A stretch of 64,000 bases of DNA from Chenopodium formosanum (lineage: Eukaryota; Streptophyta; Magnoliopsida; Caryophyllales; Amaranthaceae): assembly GCA_024500155.1 (NCBI GenBank), contig CM044876.1:9243001-9307000 (forward strand), read 5' to 3'. Each line of letters starts with the position of its first letter. Position 1 is the stretch's first letter. The notes under the pieces were generated by a model. The model was not told the origin of the DNA. It searched no databases and was given only the letters and a program-made list of their open reading frames with translations. Position numbers and translations under genes: made by a program. Positions 25,601 to 36,697 of this stretch are shown here, piece by piece.

Positions 25601-26315
25601 AACTTAAAGCAGGCTGCACACAGCTTGCTCCTTTGAGAAACCAACTTCATCCGAAGCATAACTAGGCCCTATATAGAGCCGGTCTTGGGACACTTTATTT
25701 TTCTATACCTGATCATTTGGAATGTTTCACATATTTCTCACCACGACGAAATGCACACACAAGTCATTGATCTAAGACAGAAAAGTACCACTTTCTGCTC
25801 TTCTGATCTGCCGAATCACTGTATTAACCCCTTTTTTTATTGAGAAAAATCACGGTATTGCATTGGTAACTTATTGATGAACGATTTCTAGTTTGCAGGG
25901 TTAGTATGCTCTATAATATGTCTTATTGAAAACTTGTCTATGGTTTTTTGACTGACTGTATACGATGCAACTACATACAGCTGATTGACAGCAAGGGAGA
26001 AATCCTGACACATATAGGACAGGGACATCTTTATATACTAGTGGCTCTTCTCTCGGAGGTTGTTCAAACTTTCATCTTGGCAGACTTTTGTTACTACTAC
26101 GTCAAGAGGTATACGAACTTCTCAATAATGTTTTATATCTGTCCATTCGTCGTTGCAATACTGCCTCTAATTGCATCATCTGCATTGTCACGCTATTAGT
26201 TCAAACTGCACTTGTCATATCTGATCAATGGCTTTGCCTGATATTTCCACTTATTCTTGGAATTTACAGTGTAATGGAGGGGCAGCGTATGATGAGGCTA
26301 CCTTCGCTAGTGTAA
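22669..26315 (+). CDS. ERD2-like ER lumen protein-retaining receptor, copy 5 (278 aa, 6 exons)
   Basis: Exons 22669-22909, 23936-24135, 24478-24618, 25153-25233, 25981-26108 and 26270-26315 (TAA) give 837 nt. Exon 1 has three extra codons near the N-terminus (MGDKRAASLTPTAVKR), which accounts for the extra length. The rest follows the plan: VVTQVAHSAGLLVLIYKL, GLSLKTQELTAIFLIMR, ELDNMPLYYV, LVPCAIVALIGHPGWQ, EAVSVLPQLRLIQNAK, EPFTAHYVFALGVARFLSCANWIFM, LIDSKGEILTHIGQGHLYIL, QTFILADFCYYYVKS and MRLPSLV. It keeps all positions constant in the array and is the closest to a consensus member. Only this copy ends in TAA; copies 1-4 and 6 use TGA. Confidence 0.95.
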
Positions 26316-28076
26316 GATCAGGATATGCTGAGAGCTGCAGCAATAAATTTATGGAGACACATAAGTTTGTAAAACTCTTGCTTTCTGCCCCTTCCCCCAA
26401 CCAACAAAATAAAGAGGTAAAGAAAGCATAAGACTGTATTTCCATATTCTCTGAATATATGTGACGCCAAGATATATTTGTTGTATGCTCTCAGTCTCAG
26501 CTCTGTCTGGTAGACTTAAAGATTTCGAACTTCCTCAAAATCGTCAACAAAGAAGTCATCATCCGATTTCTGTTAACTATACTAGCAAGATTATGTACTC
26601 TTCTATAGAAAATGTCTAAGGTATATATAACCTCCCCGATGATCTTAAGTATTGCATAAAAAACTAATACAAAAATCTACTGAAAGAGAAAAAAGACGCC
26701 ATCTTCACTTCAAATTGAGATCTTTGGTTATAATTGCCATTAGATGTCCTAAAGTGGGTGAAGTCATCTATTTCCTTTGGTTGCCACTTTGCCTTTGTGG
26801 TGGTGAAAGCTTATTTCAATTGTGGTTGTGTATATTTGTTGCTTGGGTGGGTTTTAGGTCTGTCTAGGTCTGTCAATGGGAGTATGTACCTAATTAATTA
26901 TGTAAGAAAAGGAAAGAACTACTCTTTTTAAGAGATTATTTTGATAATTAGATGAGGGACAGTTTCAACTCTTTATTAAATTAATGATAATTACATTTAA
27001 GCCATAAAAGGATGACAATTACTTGTCAAATTTCTATTGTTTATAGTACATGATAGACACATACATGAGAATATGACATAATAAAGTTATATGACCATTG
27101 ACAATGCATTTTTTTATTTTTTAATGAGCATTATGATATTTTAGTCACTTGAAAGTCTTGAACTATCAAAAACAAACATATTGGTGTTACTTGAAAAAAG
27201 CACGTCAAACTTAACAAATTGCATTTTCATAACCCAGTTAAAACATTGACGTGTTACATGCTCAAAGTTGTGATTTTCTTTCATAAAATGCTTTCTATTT
27301 TTTGACTGCTCAAGTACTCCCTATGTACTTCAAACAAGTTCCTAACTCGAAGTATATCGCTTAAGCATAACGATTTAGGAAAGAATTGGTGGGATCTCTC
27401 TGTTGAGTAAATGTAAAAATGTATGATATACTTTATTTTATTGATTGTTCTTCGATGAGATGAGAAAAAATGGTGGATCTTTGTTGAACGAAAAATGTAT
27501 AACAAGGGGAAGAAAGTATATACGTATTACATTATCAGATAGGCCTAGCTAACCTTGAACATTTCTAAGGCTTGGACGCTTGGTATGTAGGATGTACGGC
27601 TTGGATGCTTGGTATGTAGGATGTAACCTAACATTTCTAACCTGAACCAACTTTGATCCGAAATTGATGATCAATCAAAAGGCCAATAATAAATGATTAC
27701 ATCACACCAGAATATACTAATTGATATATTTACCAAAATGCCTTGCTGATTGGACATTTTTGTTATTATATTTACAAATTTGTCATTTGATAAACAAAAT
27801 TTATTTAACAAATTGATTAACTGGAACTTACTCGCATCACACACTATTAAATAATTGTATCAAGTAGAAGTAAACAATTACTCTAGTCCCTTTCTAAAAT
27901 TTGGTCCACTTCCAAGTTCCAACTCACCCGGTCAGCCTAACCACACTATGTGTAATCAACTTCTCTTCATTACTCTATTAATCTAACCTCTCTTCCTTTG
28001 TCTTTTATCTTGTAATAGTCAACTAACTTAACTAATTTTCGACCTCCTTTCATATTTTCCGTTATACAACTGATAT
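26316..28076. other. Intergenic between receptor copies 5 and 6
   Basis: AT-rich; apart from the tandem repeat at 27572 nothing was recognised. A short frame at 26652-26867 has no family features. Confidence 0.55.
27572..27626. repeat. Two-copy tandem repeat, about 28 bp
   Basis: GGCTTGGACGCTTGGTATGT followed by AGGATGTA, then the same with one change. In the gap between receptor copies 5 and 6. Confidence 0.65.
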
Positions 28077-31000
28077 ATGGGGGACAAGAAGGCAACTCCG
28101 ACGCCGGTGAAGCGGCTAGGGAGATGGATTCGGAGTCGATCCGTAAGAGAGAAAGTAACCATGGGCGTGGTTGTAGCAATTATGTTGCTAATTTTGTTGA
28201 AAGTTTTTGTCAAAAAACGCACCCATTATTATGTTGCCACACAACTTGCTCATTCTGCTGGGATCTTAGTCTTAATTTACAAGCTCACTATCAACAAAAC
28301 TTGTTCCGGTACTTCCTCTTCGTACCTTTTCGATTTTCATCATCATATAAGTACTTTCTCTGTTTTTTTTTTAAACTCGCAATAAAATTAGTATAGTCCT
28401 ATTCTTGAACATTCTTCATATATGTGGCATAATGCATGACTCATTGATCAATTAATTATACTTTCAAAGTTATTGACCACGTATGCTTTGTGACATATTT
28501 TTTTTCTTACAATCGTAAAAGTCAAAAACTCAAAATCTTGTAATTTAATAAACGAATTGATAGAATGAAGTACGCCTTATGAATTCTTATTGGTTTTTAA
28601 CAGGTCTATCATTGAAGACTCAAGTGCTAACAGTGATATTCTTAATCATAAGAATTATAAGCCATTTTACACTAGTACGCAATATAAATATTGTACTTGA
28701 TACTTTAACTCTTGGATCTACTATGTGGGTGATCTATATGATGCGTTATAAATTGAAGTTCACCTACATGCAAGGCCTTGACAACTTTAGTTTGTATTAT
28801 GTGGTAAGTAAATACAACTTATACTACTCCGTAGTATTTAATTTGATCTTATTTCACATGCACAATTCTATATGGCTTTTTTTTTCTATCGATTATTGAA
28901 ATTTATAATAATGCTTCTGTCTCAAAAACGTTCCACCAAAAAGATGATTGGATATAACAAATTATATGAGGCGAAAAGAGGAGTTACATAATACTTGGTT
29001 CTCTAATTATATACTCCGTATTATATTAATTGAATAAAGTTGACTTTTACGCTAATCGAAAAATATGTATTCGTGTAGTAAAAAAAATGTCATATGGCAT
29101 AATTGGTTTAAGATTACAAAAAAAAATTAAAAAAAAAAAAAAGGTTTTTCTACACAGTAACCCTGTTTTTTTCACTTTTCTACGTTGTGCCCCAAACATA
29201 TATGACTTTCTACACGGTAACCCAATATACTTTTTGTTTCCATACGGTAATCTTGCCGTTATTCTGCCGTTAAAAAATTCCGTTAGTGGGGCCCACTCTC
29301 CATTTATTAATATTATTTTATCGAATTGGTATTCCGTCAAAGGTTTCGGGGGCTATTTTGGTCCTTAAGGGACCAAATTGAGCTCAGATTTGGCAAAAAA
29401 ATAACGTAAATGTCTCGTTATATGCAATGTTTATCTAGGGCGGGATAAAGTTGAATTTTCTCGGGCAAAAAGGCTAGGTCTAGAGTTGAAATTAACGTTC
29501 TTTATCTATTTGGTTACAATTAATAACATGCATCAGTTATATGCAATGTTTGGTGATGACAGTTGGTGCCTTGTGCTGTTGTTGCGGTGATAGGCCATCC
29601 TGGATGGCAGATCAACTTTTTCAGGGAGCAATTTCAATTTGTAAGGAGACTCTTCTATGTGTATGGCTTGGCAATTGAAGCCGTTTCTGTGCTCCCTCAG
29701 CTTCATTTGATACAAAATGCCAAGGTTTGTACAATTATATGTTATGCTAATTTTGATATGCATCACTTCATGATAGCTAACTCATACAAGTATTACTAGA
29801 AAGTATAACTTCATTTGTTAAATGGTCATGTAAACAAGCTCATCAATTCGAACTGATTGGTATTTTAGTTTTTGCTAGTTTCCTTATTGGCTATATACAT
29901 ATCATCATTAATGTAGATGATCAATAAGACATTTTCCCCTTATGTCTTTTAATTTAAATTTTGTGTTGCAGATGGTTGAACCTTTTACTGGCCATTATGT
30001 CTTTGCTTTGGGTGTGGCAAGATTCTTCTCGTTCGCTAATTGGATAATTATGGTTAGTTTGCTATCTATCAATAATCCATCATCTTATTAACTACTTCCT
30101 CCGTCCCCTTTTGACAGTCCCTTATGGGCAAATTTTAGTCCCAAAATGTTCACCCCATTTGCTTTTTCCAACAACTATTAATATTAATTTTTTATCAAAA
30201 TTCCTTCCAATTTGCAACAATACTTGTGCAAATTTAAATTTCCTATGTAAAGTTTGTTTTCCCATGTACTTTTATTATTTTCTCTCTCTATTTTTTTGCA
30301 TACCCAATGACAATTTACTTTTTCAATGAACTTCTATTTTTATTTGTGTTTATTAATTCCCGTGAATAATGCCCATAAGGGACTATCAAAAGGGGACGAA
30401 TGGAGTATTTGTATTTTGCTCCATTAATAACGATATGTTATTTCTTCATTATTCTCTAACCCACCTTTTCAATTTTCATGAGTGTGTATATCATTTCCAA
30501 CTGAATATATATGTCCGACGACCTATTAGTCATTTGTTGATGAATTGAATGGTTTAATTTGTTCTTTGTGTACGAGAATGAAATGAATTTCTATAAGGCT
30601 TTACTTAACTACTCCCTCATCCGATGATATTTTCACGTGTATTAGGATGCATGTCTAGAACCATTGTACGTTTGTATGTGTTACATTACCTGTAAAAGAT
30701 TCAGATCTTGATCGATTCAAACTCTGTATAAAGCCATGTTGAAGTAACAAAAATTTGTATATTGAGAGGGTTAGGAATCTTAGGTTACAATATATAGTGA
30801 TAATTAATTCCAAACAAAGGAAAATCAGTGCCTTTTTGGTGCAGCAGGCCACATGGTGTGGCCTGCTGCCAAGTCAGCAAAAATAATGGGAGTTACTGGT
30901 ATTGTCAGGGTTACTTGTATTTTTCAGGTGTTACTTGTATTTTTTTTTTTTTTTCAGTAGTTACTTGTATGATTATTTATTTAGGGGTTACTTATATATA

Positions 31001-32204
31001 TTTTTTTTTCAAGAGTTACTTGTATGAATTACTTATTCAGGGGTTACTTGTATCATTCAGGGGTTACTTGTTTTATTTTTTTCAAGAGTTACTGATTACT
31101 TGTATTTTTTAGGGGTGACTTGTTTTTTTTTAAGGGGTTACCTGTATGGATTACTTATTCAGGGGTTATTTGTATGATTAATTATTTAAGGGTTACTTAT
31201 ATGAGTTACATTACTAGCTTATATAAGTGTTACTTGTATGCATGGATTACTTGTATGAGTTACTTATTCAAGGTTACTTGTATGAGTTACTTGTTCAAGG
31301 GTTGCTTGTACGTATGCCCTATACCAAACCAGTAACACCCTACAAGTAACCCCGACCAAAATTAGTAACACCTTACAAGTAACCCCTGACTAAAACCAGT
31401 AACATCGTACAAGTAACTCTTGAAAAAAAAAAATTGTATTCTGGGTTACTTGTTTCTGGAGTTACTTTTAGGTGTTACTTGTAGAATGTTACTTGTATTC
31501 TGGGGTTACTTGTATGGAACACTTGAATGGGTTGAGTAACCGCCCCAGACCAAAATCTCGTACCAAACCAATAACACCCTACAAGTAACCCCTGACCAAA
31601 ACCAGTAACACCCATACAAGTAACCCCGGAATACAGGTAACACCTACAAGTAACCCCTGACAAAACCAGTAACACCCATACAAGTAACCACAGAAACAAG
31701 TAACACCTATAGTAACACCATACAAGTAACCCCTGCCGCACCATGTGGCCAGCCGCATACAAAAATTTGTGAAGGAAAATATACATTATGAGTATCCGTT
31801 TGTTGTATCGAAAATTGTCTATTATTCCTTTAGTTTCCTTGTACTAAGTTGTACAAGTATATGATGTGATTACCTGCAGCTTATTGACACCAAGGGATCA
31901 CTCCTAACACAAATAGGGAGGGGACGTCTTTATTTACTAGTGGCTCCTCTTGCTGAGCTAGTTCAAACTTTCATCTTGGCAGACTTTTGTTACTACTACG
32001 TTAAGAGGTACGTCAACACATTGCTAAAATTCATAATATAATATCCGTAAGTTAAATTAATTTAATTTCATCGATCATTCTTTACTTTGAACAAAATATA
32101 TAGAGTAAATTCTAAAACTTAACAATGAATTTTACACTTTAATTTACAGTGTGATGGAGGGACGACGCTTGATGAGGCTACCTTCACTTGTCTCAGTTGT
32201 GTGA
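28077..32204 (+). CDS. ERD2-like ER lumen protein-retaining receptor, copy 6, divergent (285 aa, 6 exons)
   Basis: Exons 28077-28308, 28604-28803, 29563-29724, 29972-30052, 31880-32007 and 32150-32204 (TGA) join to 858 nt. N-terminus MGDKKATPTPVKRLGRW. The frame is intact but this copy departs from the others at positions constant elsewhere: QVLTVIF for QELTAIF, GLDNFSLYYV for ELDNMPLYYV, FTGHYVF for FTAHYVF, and SFANW for SCANW. Exon 3 has 54 codons, seven more than usual, adding a charged FREQFQFVRR stretch after HPGWQ. The ancestral stop after LPSLV reads TCA, so the protein extends by SVV to the next TGA. Intron 4 has grown to 1.83 kb through a Stowaway and a fold-back element. It may be a diverging or weakly constrained duplicate; expression data would tell. 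Confidence 0.92.
30095..30405. mobile_element. Stowaway-like MITE in intron 4 of receptor copy 6
   Basis: Left CTTCCTCCGTCCCCTTTTGA then CAGTCCCTTATGGGCA; right TGCCCATAAGGGACTATCAA then AAGGGGACGAATGGAG; TA on both sides. Confidence 0.8.
30833..31765. repeat. Fold-back element with GGGGTTACTTG arrays (copy c, in intron 4 of receptor copy 6)
   Basis: The left end (GCAGCAGGCCACATGGTGTG) is an inverted match to the right end (GCGGCTGGCCACATGGTGCG read on the minus strand). From about 30890 to 31310 the plus strand carries more than fifteen GGGTTACTTGTAT-type units; from about 31330 to 31735 most units are the reverse complement (ACAAGTAACCCCTGAC), with a short plus-oriented block near 31440-31515. 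No coding capacity. Confidence 0.75.
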
Positions 32205-33546
32205 AATTTGGATATGATGATGAGAATTGTATAATCCATTTATGTAAAGTACACCTAACATATCATAAGCTGCATGAATTGTGCTTTTCCTATATGGTGA
32301 ACACGCTGAACACCATGCTAAGATTGTTCGCCGCAAGCACGCCTGCACATTATAATTGGTGTGCTACCAAAAAAAAAAAAAAAAAAAACTTCCATAAGCT
32401 TCCCTTAATCCCTTTATTATGGTCTCAATATTGTTTCGTATACTCAATGCTCGTATGTTTTTCATGAAGTACAGAGTGAACGCATAAGGTATAAAAGTTA
32501 TTATAAAAAAATTGAGATATGAAATTTTGAAGAGCATAACTTTCATCTTTAAATTAGATGACATATTTTGACTTTTAACATCATATATATATAAATTTTG
32601 TTTTGAATAATATTTATAATTAACAAATATTTTAAAAAATAAAATAGTCACATGTGATCTTATTAGATTCATTTCACTATGTACATAATGAAAAATTAAT
32701 TTTTACCCGAGTAGTATTTTTATATAATATCATAAATTTATATAATGAAAAATTAATGTACTAATGTTTGTTTTTTTTTTTTTTTTTAACAAGAGGAAGG
32801 TAATGTACTAATGTTACGGAGTAATTAAGACAGATGGGATCATTCATCAACTTGGCAAGTTGGCATAGTATCAACTTGTCCATTGACTCAATTGGTCATG
32901 TCACTATTATGGAGTATTCCATTGTACTTTAGAATGAATAGACAATAAGGGGGATTTTTTTTTTTTTTTTTTTTTTTTGGACAGTCCACGAAAAATATCT
33001 ATGGTGGTTTGTTAATACGAAGCATGAACTTTTTGGCACCCATTGCACTAAATAAGGAGGAGCCCTACTTTATTGCCTTAATATCAACTGGCAAAATTAT
33101 GCTCCACTTTTCTTTTGCAGCCGTTTTTTAAATATTTGCTTTATTTTTTCATTTGAAAAGCTTTTATAAAAAATAAATAAATTAAAAAAATAATAAAATT
33201 AAAAAGAAACACTTTTATAATATTTAATTCATTTCTCTTAACTAATGAGAGTATGGGATCCAATTTTATTACTTTTAGATTTCCTCTCCTCCAATTTATC
33301 TTTTATCAATTTCTCCTAAAACTCCACACATAAAGTAATGGAGCAAATATTTAAACAAAAACGAAGAGAATAACTTTTTTAAAAAAAAAATACTACTCGT
33401 AATGAGAGTACATATTCCGTATAATATACGGAGCAAGTAGTATGTTGACTTTCACAGCTCATTAGTCTTCAAAAGCTGGGACCCACTTACCGTAGCACGC
33501 TCATCTGTTACCCGTACAGTTCATTGAACGTAAAACATATACGCAA
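32205..33546. other. Intergenic after receptor copy 6
   Basis: AT-rich, with homopolymer runs at 32371, 32771 and 32949. No gene or bounded element was recognised. Confidence 0.55.
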
Positions 33547-33953
33547 CACGTGTCGAACATGCATCACCCCTTCACAGCTTTATCATTCCCCTACCAAAAT
33601 CCCCAATTTACCCCTCTAAAACACACCATCCTACGTGTACCCGCCAAAAAGTTAGAATTTTTATCAATTTCATTAATTATTCACCCAAACGCATCTCGCC
33701 ACGTGTCGCCTGTTCCGTCGAAGGGTCATACATCATCGTCAAACTCCCTTGCACTCTTCTCTGCTACTTTGAGCTGTCATTCGTCGTCCACGTGTCACAT
33801 GTCAGGTGGATTTCGATTGGTACATTGGGACCCACTGAAATGGACACGTGTCGACGTGGAGTACTATGCAGCGGGAGAATTTTAATCACGTGCTAACTTT
33901 AATTAAGAAAAATCCTACCAGATGTGTTGGACCCACAGTTTGTTGACACGTGG
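33547..33953. promoter_or_regulatory. Cluster of G-box/ABRE and TCP-type motifs
   Basis: Eight ACGTG-core motifs lie within about 410 bp: CACGTGTC (33547), CTACGTGTAC (33631), CCACGTGTCG (33699), CCACGTGTC (33788), GACACGTGTC and GACGTGG (33843-33859), TCACGTGC (33887) and CACGTGG (33947). GGACCCAC, a TCP-type site, occurs near 33479, 33827 and 33930. No gene model starts within 2.7 kb downstream or 1.3 kb upstream. The motifs are seen; regulatory function is inferred. Confidence 0.5.
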
Positions 33954-34359
33954 AAGATGCTGATTGATGTTTGCCAGACGCTCTTTACTTCTGTCTATTG
34001 GTGCTTGATTAAGTTGAGGAGTGAGCATGGAAGAAAGAAATTCATCTCATTTATGGAAATAAATTTTGTTGGTTTTATGGTTTTTTCTAATGTGAATGAG
34101 ATGTTGATTAGTGCACTACAAGCTAAGTAATCTACGTTTTCAAGTTTCCTACAAGATAAGTATACTGCATTTTCTTTCGTGATTCAACAAAATAAACGTT
34201 CTCCTAAGAAATTAGGTTATTCATCATGATTTAATATAAGATTACCGTATAATGGAGTAGTTCTTCAAAGGTTTCATAGTTCTAAAGATCTGCATTCGTC
34301 TTTAATGTGAATTGATGAAACTGCATTAAATGTGATTAGGTCATGACTTACACGATTAA

Positions 34360-34516
34360 AGCCCCATTCTTTAGAGCTGCTTTGCTCTGCTGAAATCTGC
34401 TCTGTTCTGCTTCAATCTGCTCTGCTTAAAAATAGTACTTAAAAATAGCTGCTTCAATCTGCTCTGATCTGCTGAAATCTGCTTTGCTCTGCCCAGAAGC
34501 TCAAAAGAACAGGGCT
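34360..34516. mobile_element. Tourist/Harbinger-like MITE with CTGCTCTG repeats
   Basis: Terminal inverted repeats AGCCCCATTCTTTAGAGC and (minus strand) AGCCCTGTTCTTTTGAGC, flanked by TAA on both sides. The 157-bp body is nearly all CTGCTCTGCTGAAAT/CTTCAATCTG units, partly self-complementary. Confidence 0.7.
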
Positions 34517-36445
34517 TAAGTTCTCATTCATCAGTACATCAGCTTATAAGTATTACGTATATAATTATGGAGTAATTTTGTAGGTCATAGCTCATTAGCT
34601 CTTACAAGATTAAGTTGTCGTTCATCACCAACATCAACCACGGATTATCCTATAATAAAGTATATTTTGAGGTTTATTTCATGATTCTAATGATCTATAC
34701 CACAATGTTAATGTAAACCGTGTTAATTAAATTAAAGTGAATTTGTGGTTAGGTCAAGTAGCTTAGGATGATTAGCTAGGGACTCGTAACTAACTGCATA
34801 TTATTAAGAAGTATGCAAGTTAAATAATGCTAAAGGCTCAACTCGACTCCAATTATAGATAATAAGCGCGCAATAAATAACTAATTTCCAAGCAAGGTTG
34901 TAACTATAATTTTTAAGTTAGAAGATCACTTGCTAGCTGCTAGCTAATTTCCATTATATAACTGATAATCGGACATATAATAAATTAATTATTAAAATTT
35001 GAGTATATTTTATCTATATGCAAAACTTTAAATAATGATATCTGATGTATGATATGGACTATTTCTTTTGTCTAATATTACGGATTTCGACTTGTTAGTT
35101 GTTAACCATGCATTTTGGGACGTATTGAAATTATGATTTCCTACCTACTTTGGCACATGTATATATCCATATCACACAATGTGCAATGGGTTCCGTTCTT
35201 TCTCTCAATCACTAATTTTATTTATTTCGACGACTACATGAAAGGAAATTTGTTTATTAGAATTAAATGATATGATGATATTATATCTAAATTAATTAAC
35301 TAGAACAAATTTAAACTGTAAAATAGTATATATTTTTTTCTAAAATTTTAAATAAGTTATTAAGAATAGCTATTTATTCATCACTATTTAAGTTATCAAG
35401 AGAATATAAAACGACAAAAACGTATCATACTATCATTCATTTGCATGCATGGGAAACCTTATAGTAAACGCTATATACCCATCTCAATTCAAACTTTATA
35501 TGATTTTCACTCTAAATTAATGCATTGATGAAGAAATAAACTCACCACAATGTAGATATTTGAAAGTAAGAGCAAAACTAAGACAATAATATAATAAATG
35601 AAAATAAATAAATGAAAATAACCAAAATTTAATTTAACCTAAGAAATCGGAAAATTTGCTTTAATATAGGCAAAAAAGAGTTAGATAAAGTGGTGAACGT
35701 TAGTCAATCTTATTCTCATTTTATCAAAGGCTTTCATTTTTTTTATTATTTCATTTTTTTTTTTCCAATTTCCTATGATTTCTCATATATACTTCTTATG
35801 TTGTTTCAAACATTGTTTTTGATGTTTTAAAGTTTTTATTCCCCTTATTAACACACTTCTCATTATTTCACGCTTGCATCAATTCATATATTACGCTTGC
35901 CGCATTATAGTATTTCAAACACTATTTTTTTTTTTTTTTTATTATCAATAAGTAACATTGTGAAAATATAAATTGAAAACATGAAGTGATGATAAATAAC
36001 TATAAAAAACCGAAGAAAATAGTTTGCAAATTATTTCATGCACCTATAAAACTACCAAGAAACGGAATTATACTTAATGTCACGTGAGGACAATTTTGGA
36101 CTTCTTATGTTGCTCCTGATTTCAACGCATGCACGACATGCACCCCTCAGCTCACTTAATCCAAAATATCATTATATATACACCGTAAAACTCTCATCCA
36201 AAAATACATCATAAATAAAACGAATTTACACCCTCTAATTATATTTTCATAAAAAGGTGTTCAAAACTTCAAATTCTTCTCCATCAAACTATTTCAAAAA
36301 AAAAAAAATTAAAAAAAAAAAATTGAAATATTGGAAAAGTAGAAAGACAATTAACCACCATTGAAGTTTAGAAGCTATAACAACAACAAGAATACACAAT
36401 TAACACATTGTCTCTCTCTTCAAACCCGCCTCCCAAACACTTCTT
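34517..36445. other. Intergenic upstream of the Ninja-family gene
   Basis: Very AT-rich with poly(A)/poly(T) runs; no frame longer than about 60 codons. Its 3' end is the promoter and leader of the Ninja-family gene. Confidence 0.55.
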
Positions 36446-36496
36446 ACGTGTTAACAGCCATCTCTCACCTCCTCTCTCATCCCACCACGTGTCATC
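36446..36496 (+). promoter_or_regulatory. G-box-like motifs upstream of the Ninja-family gene
   Basis: TTACGTGTTA (about 36446) and CCACGTGTCATC (about 36484) lie 200-250 bp before the ATG. bHLH (MYC-type) and bZIP (ABF-type) factors bind such sites, which fits feedback control of jasmonate/ABA regulators, but this is inference. Confidence 0.45.
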
Positions 36497-36697
36497 TTCA
36501 CCCTAAAATTTATTTTTTTTAAAAAAAAGTCACATTATTTTTAAACCCCTTCTTCTTGAATTCTACCCCCTTTAAAACAACCCAAAAACAAAAACGCTTT
36601 CCTCCTTCCTTCCCTCCCTCCATTGTTACATATGCTTTTTAGAGAGAGAAACTCTTCATCTTTTTTTAGAGAGAGAAACCTTCCTTAACCTTCATCA

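Noticed and set aside
25270..25659. 129-codon minus-strand frame
   Set aside because: Within intron 4 of receptor copy 5; no recognisable domain or splice context.
29030..29368. Overlapping frames on both strands with CTACACGGTAACC motifs
   Set aside because: They lie inside intron 2 of receptor copy 6 and look like an inserted repeat without coding features.
30900..31740. Regularly recurring GGGTTACTTG units that could look like a CRISPR or telomeric array
   Set aside because: Spacing is irregular, orientation flips at mid-element and the host is a plant; it is a fold-back repeat.
33550..33885. 111-codon frame
   Set aside because: No early ATG at its start, low-complexity composition and no family motifs; it overlaps the G-box cluster.
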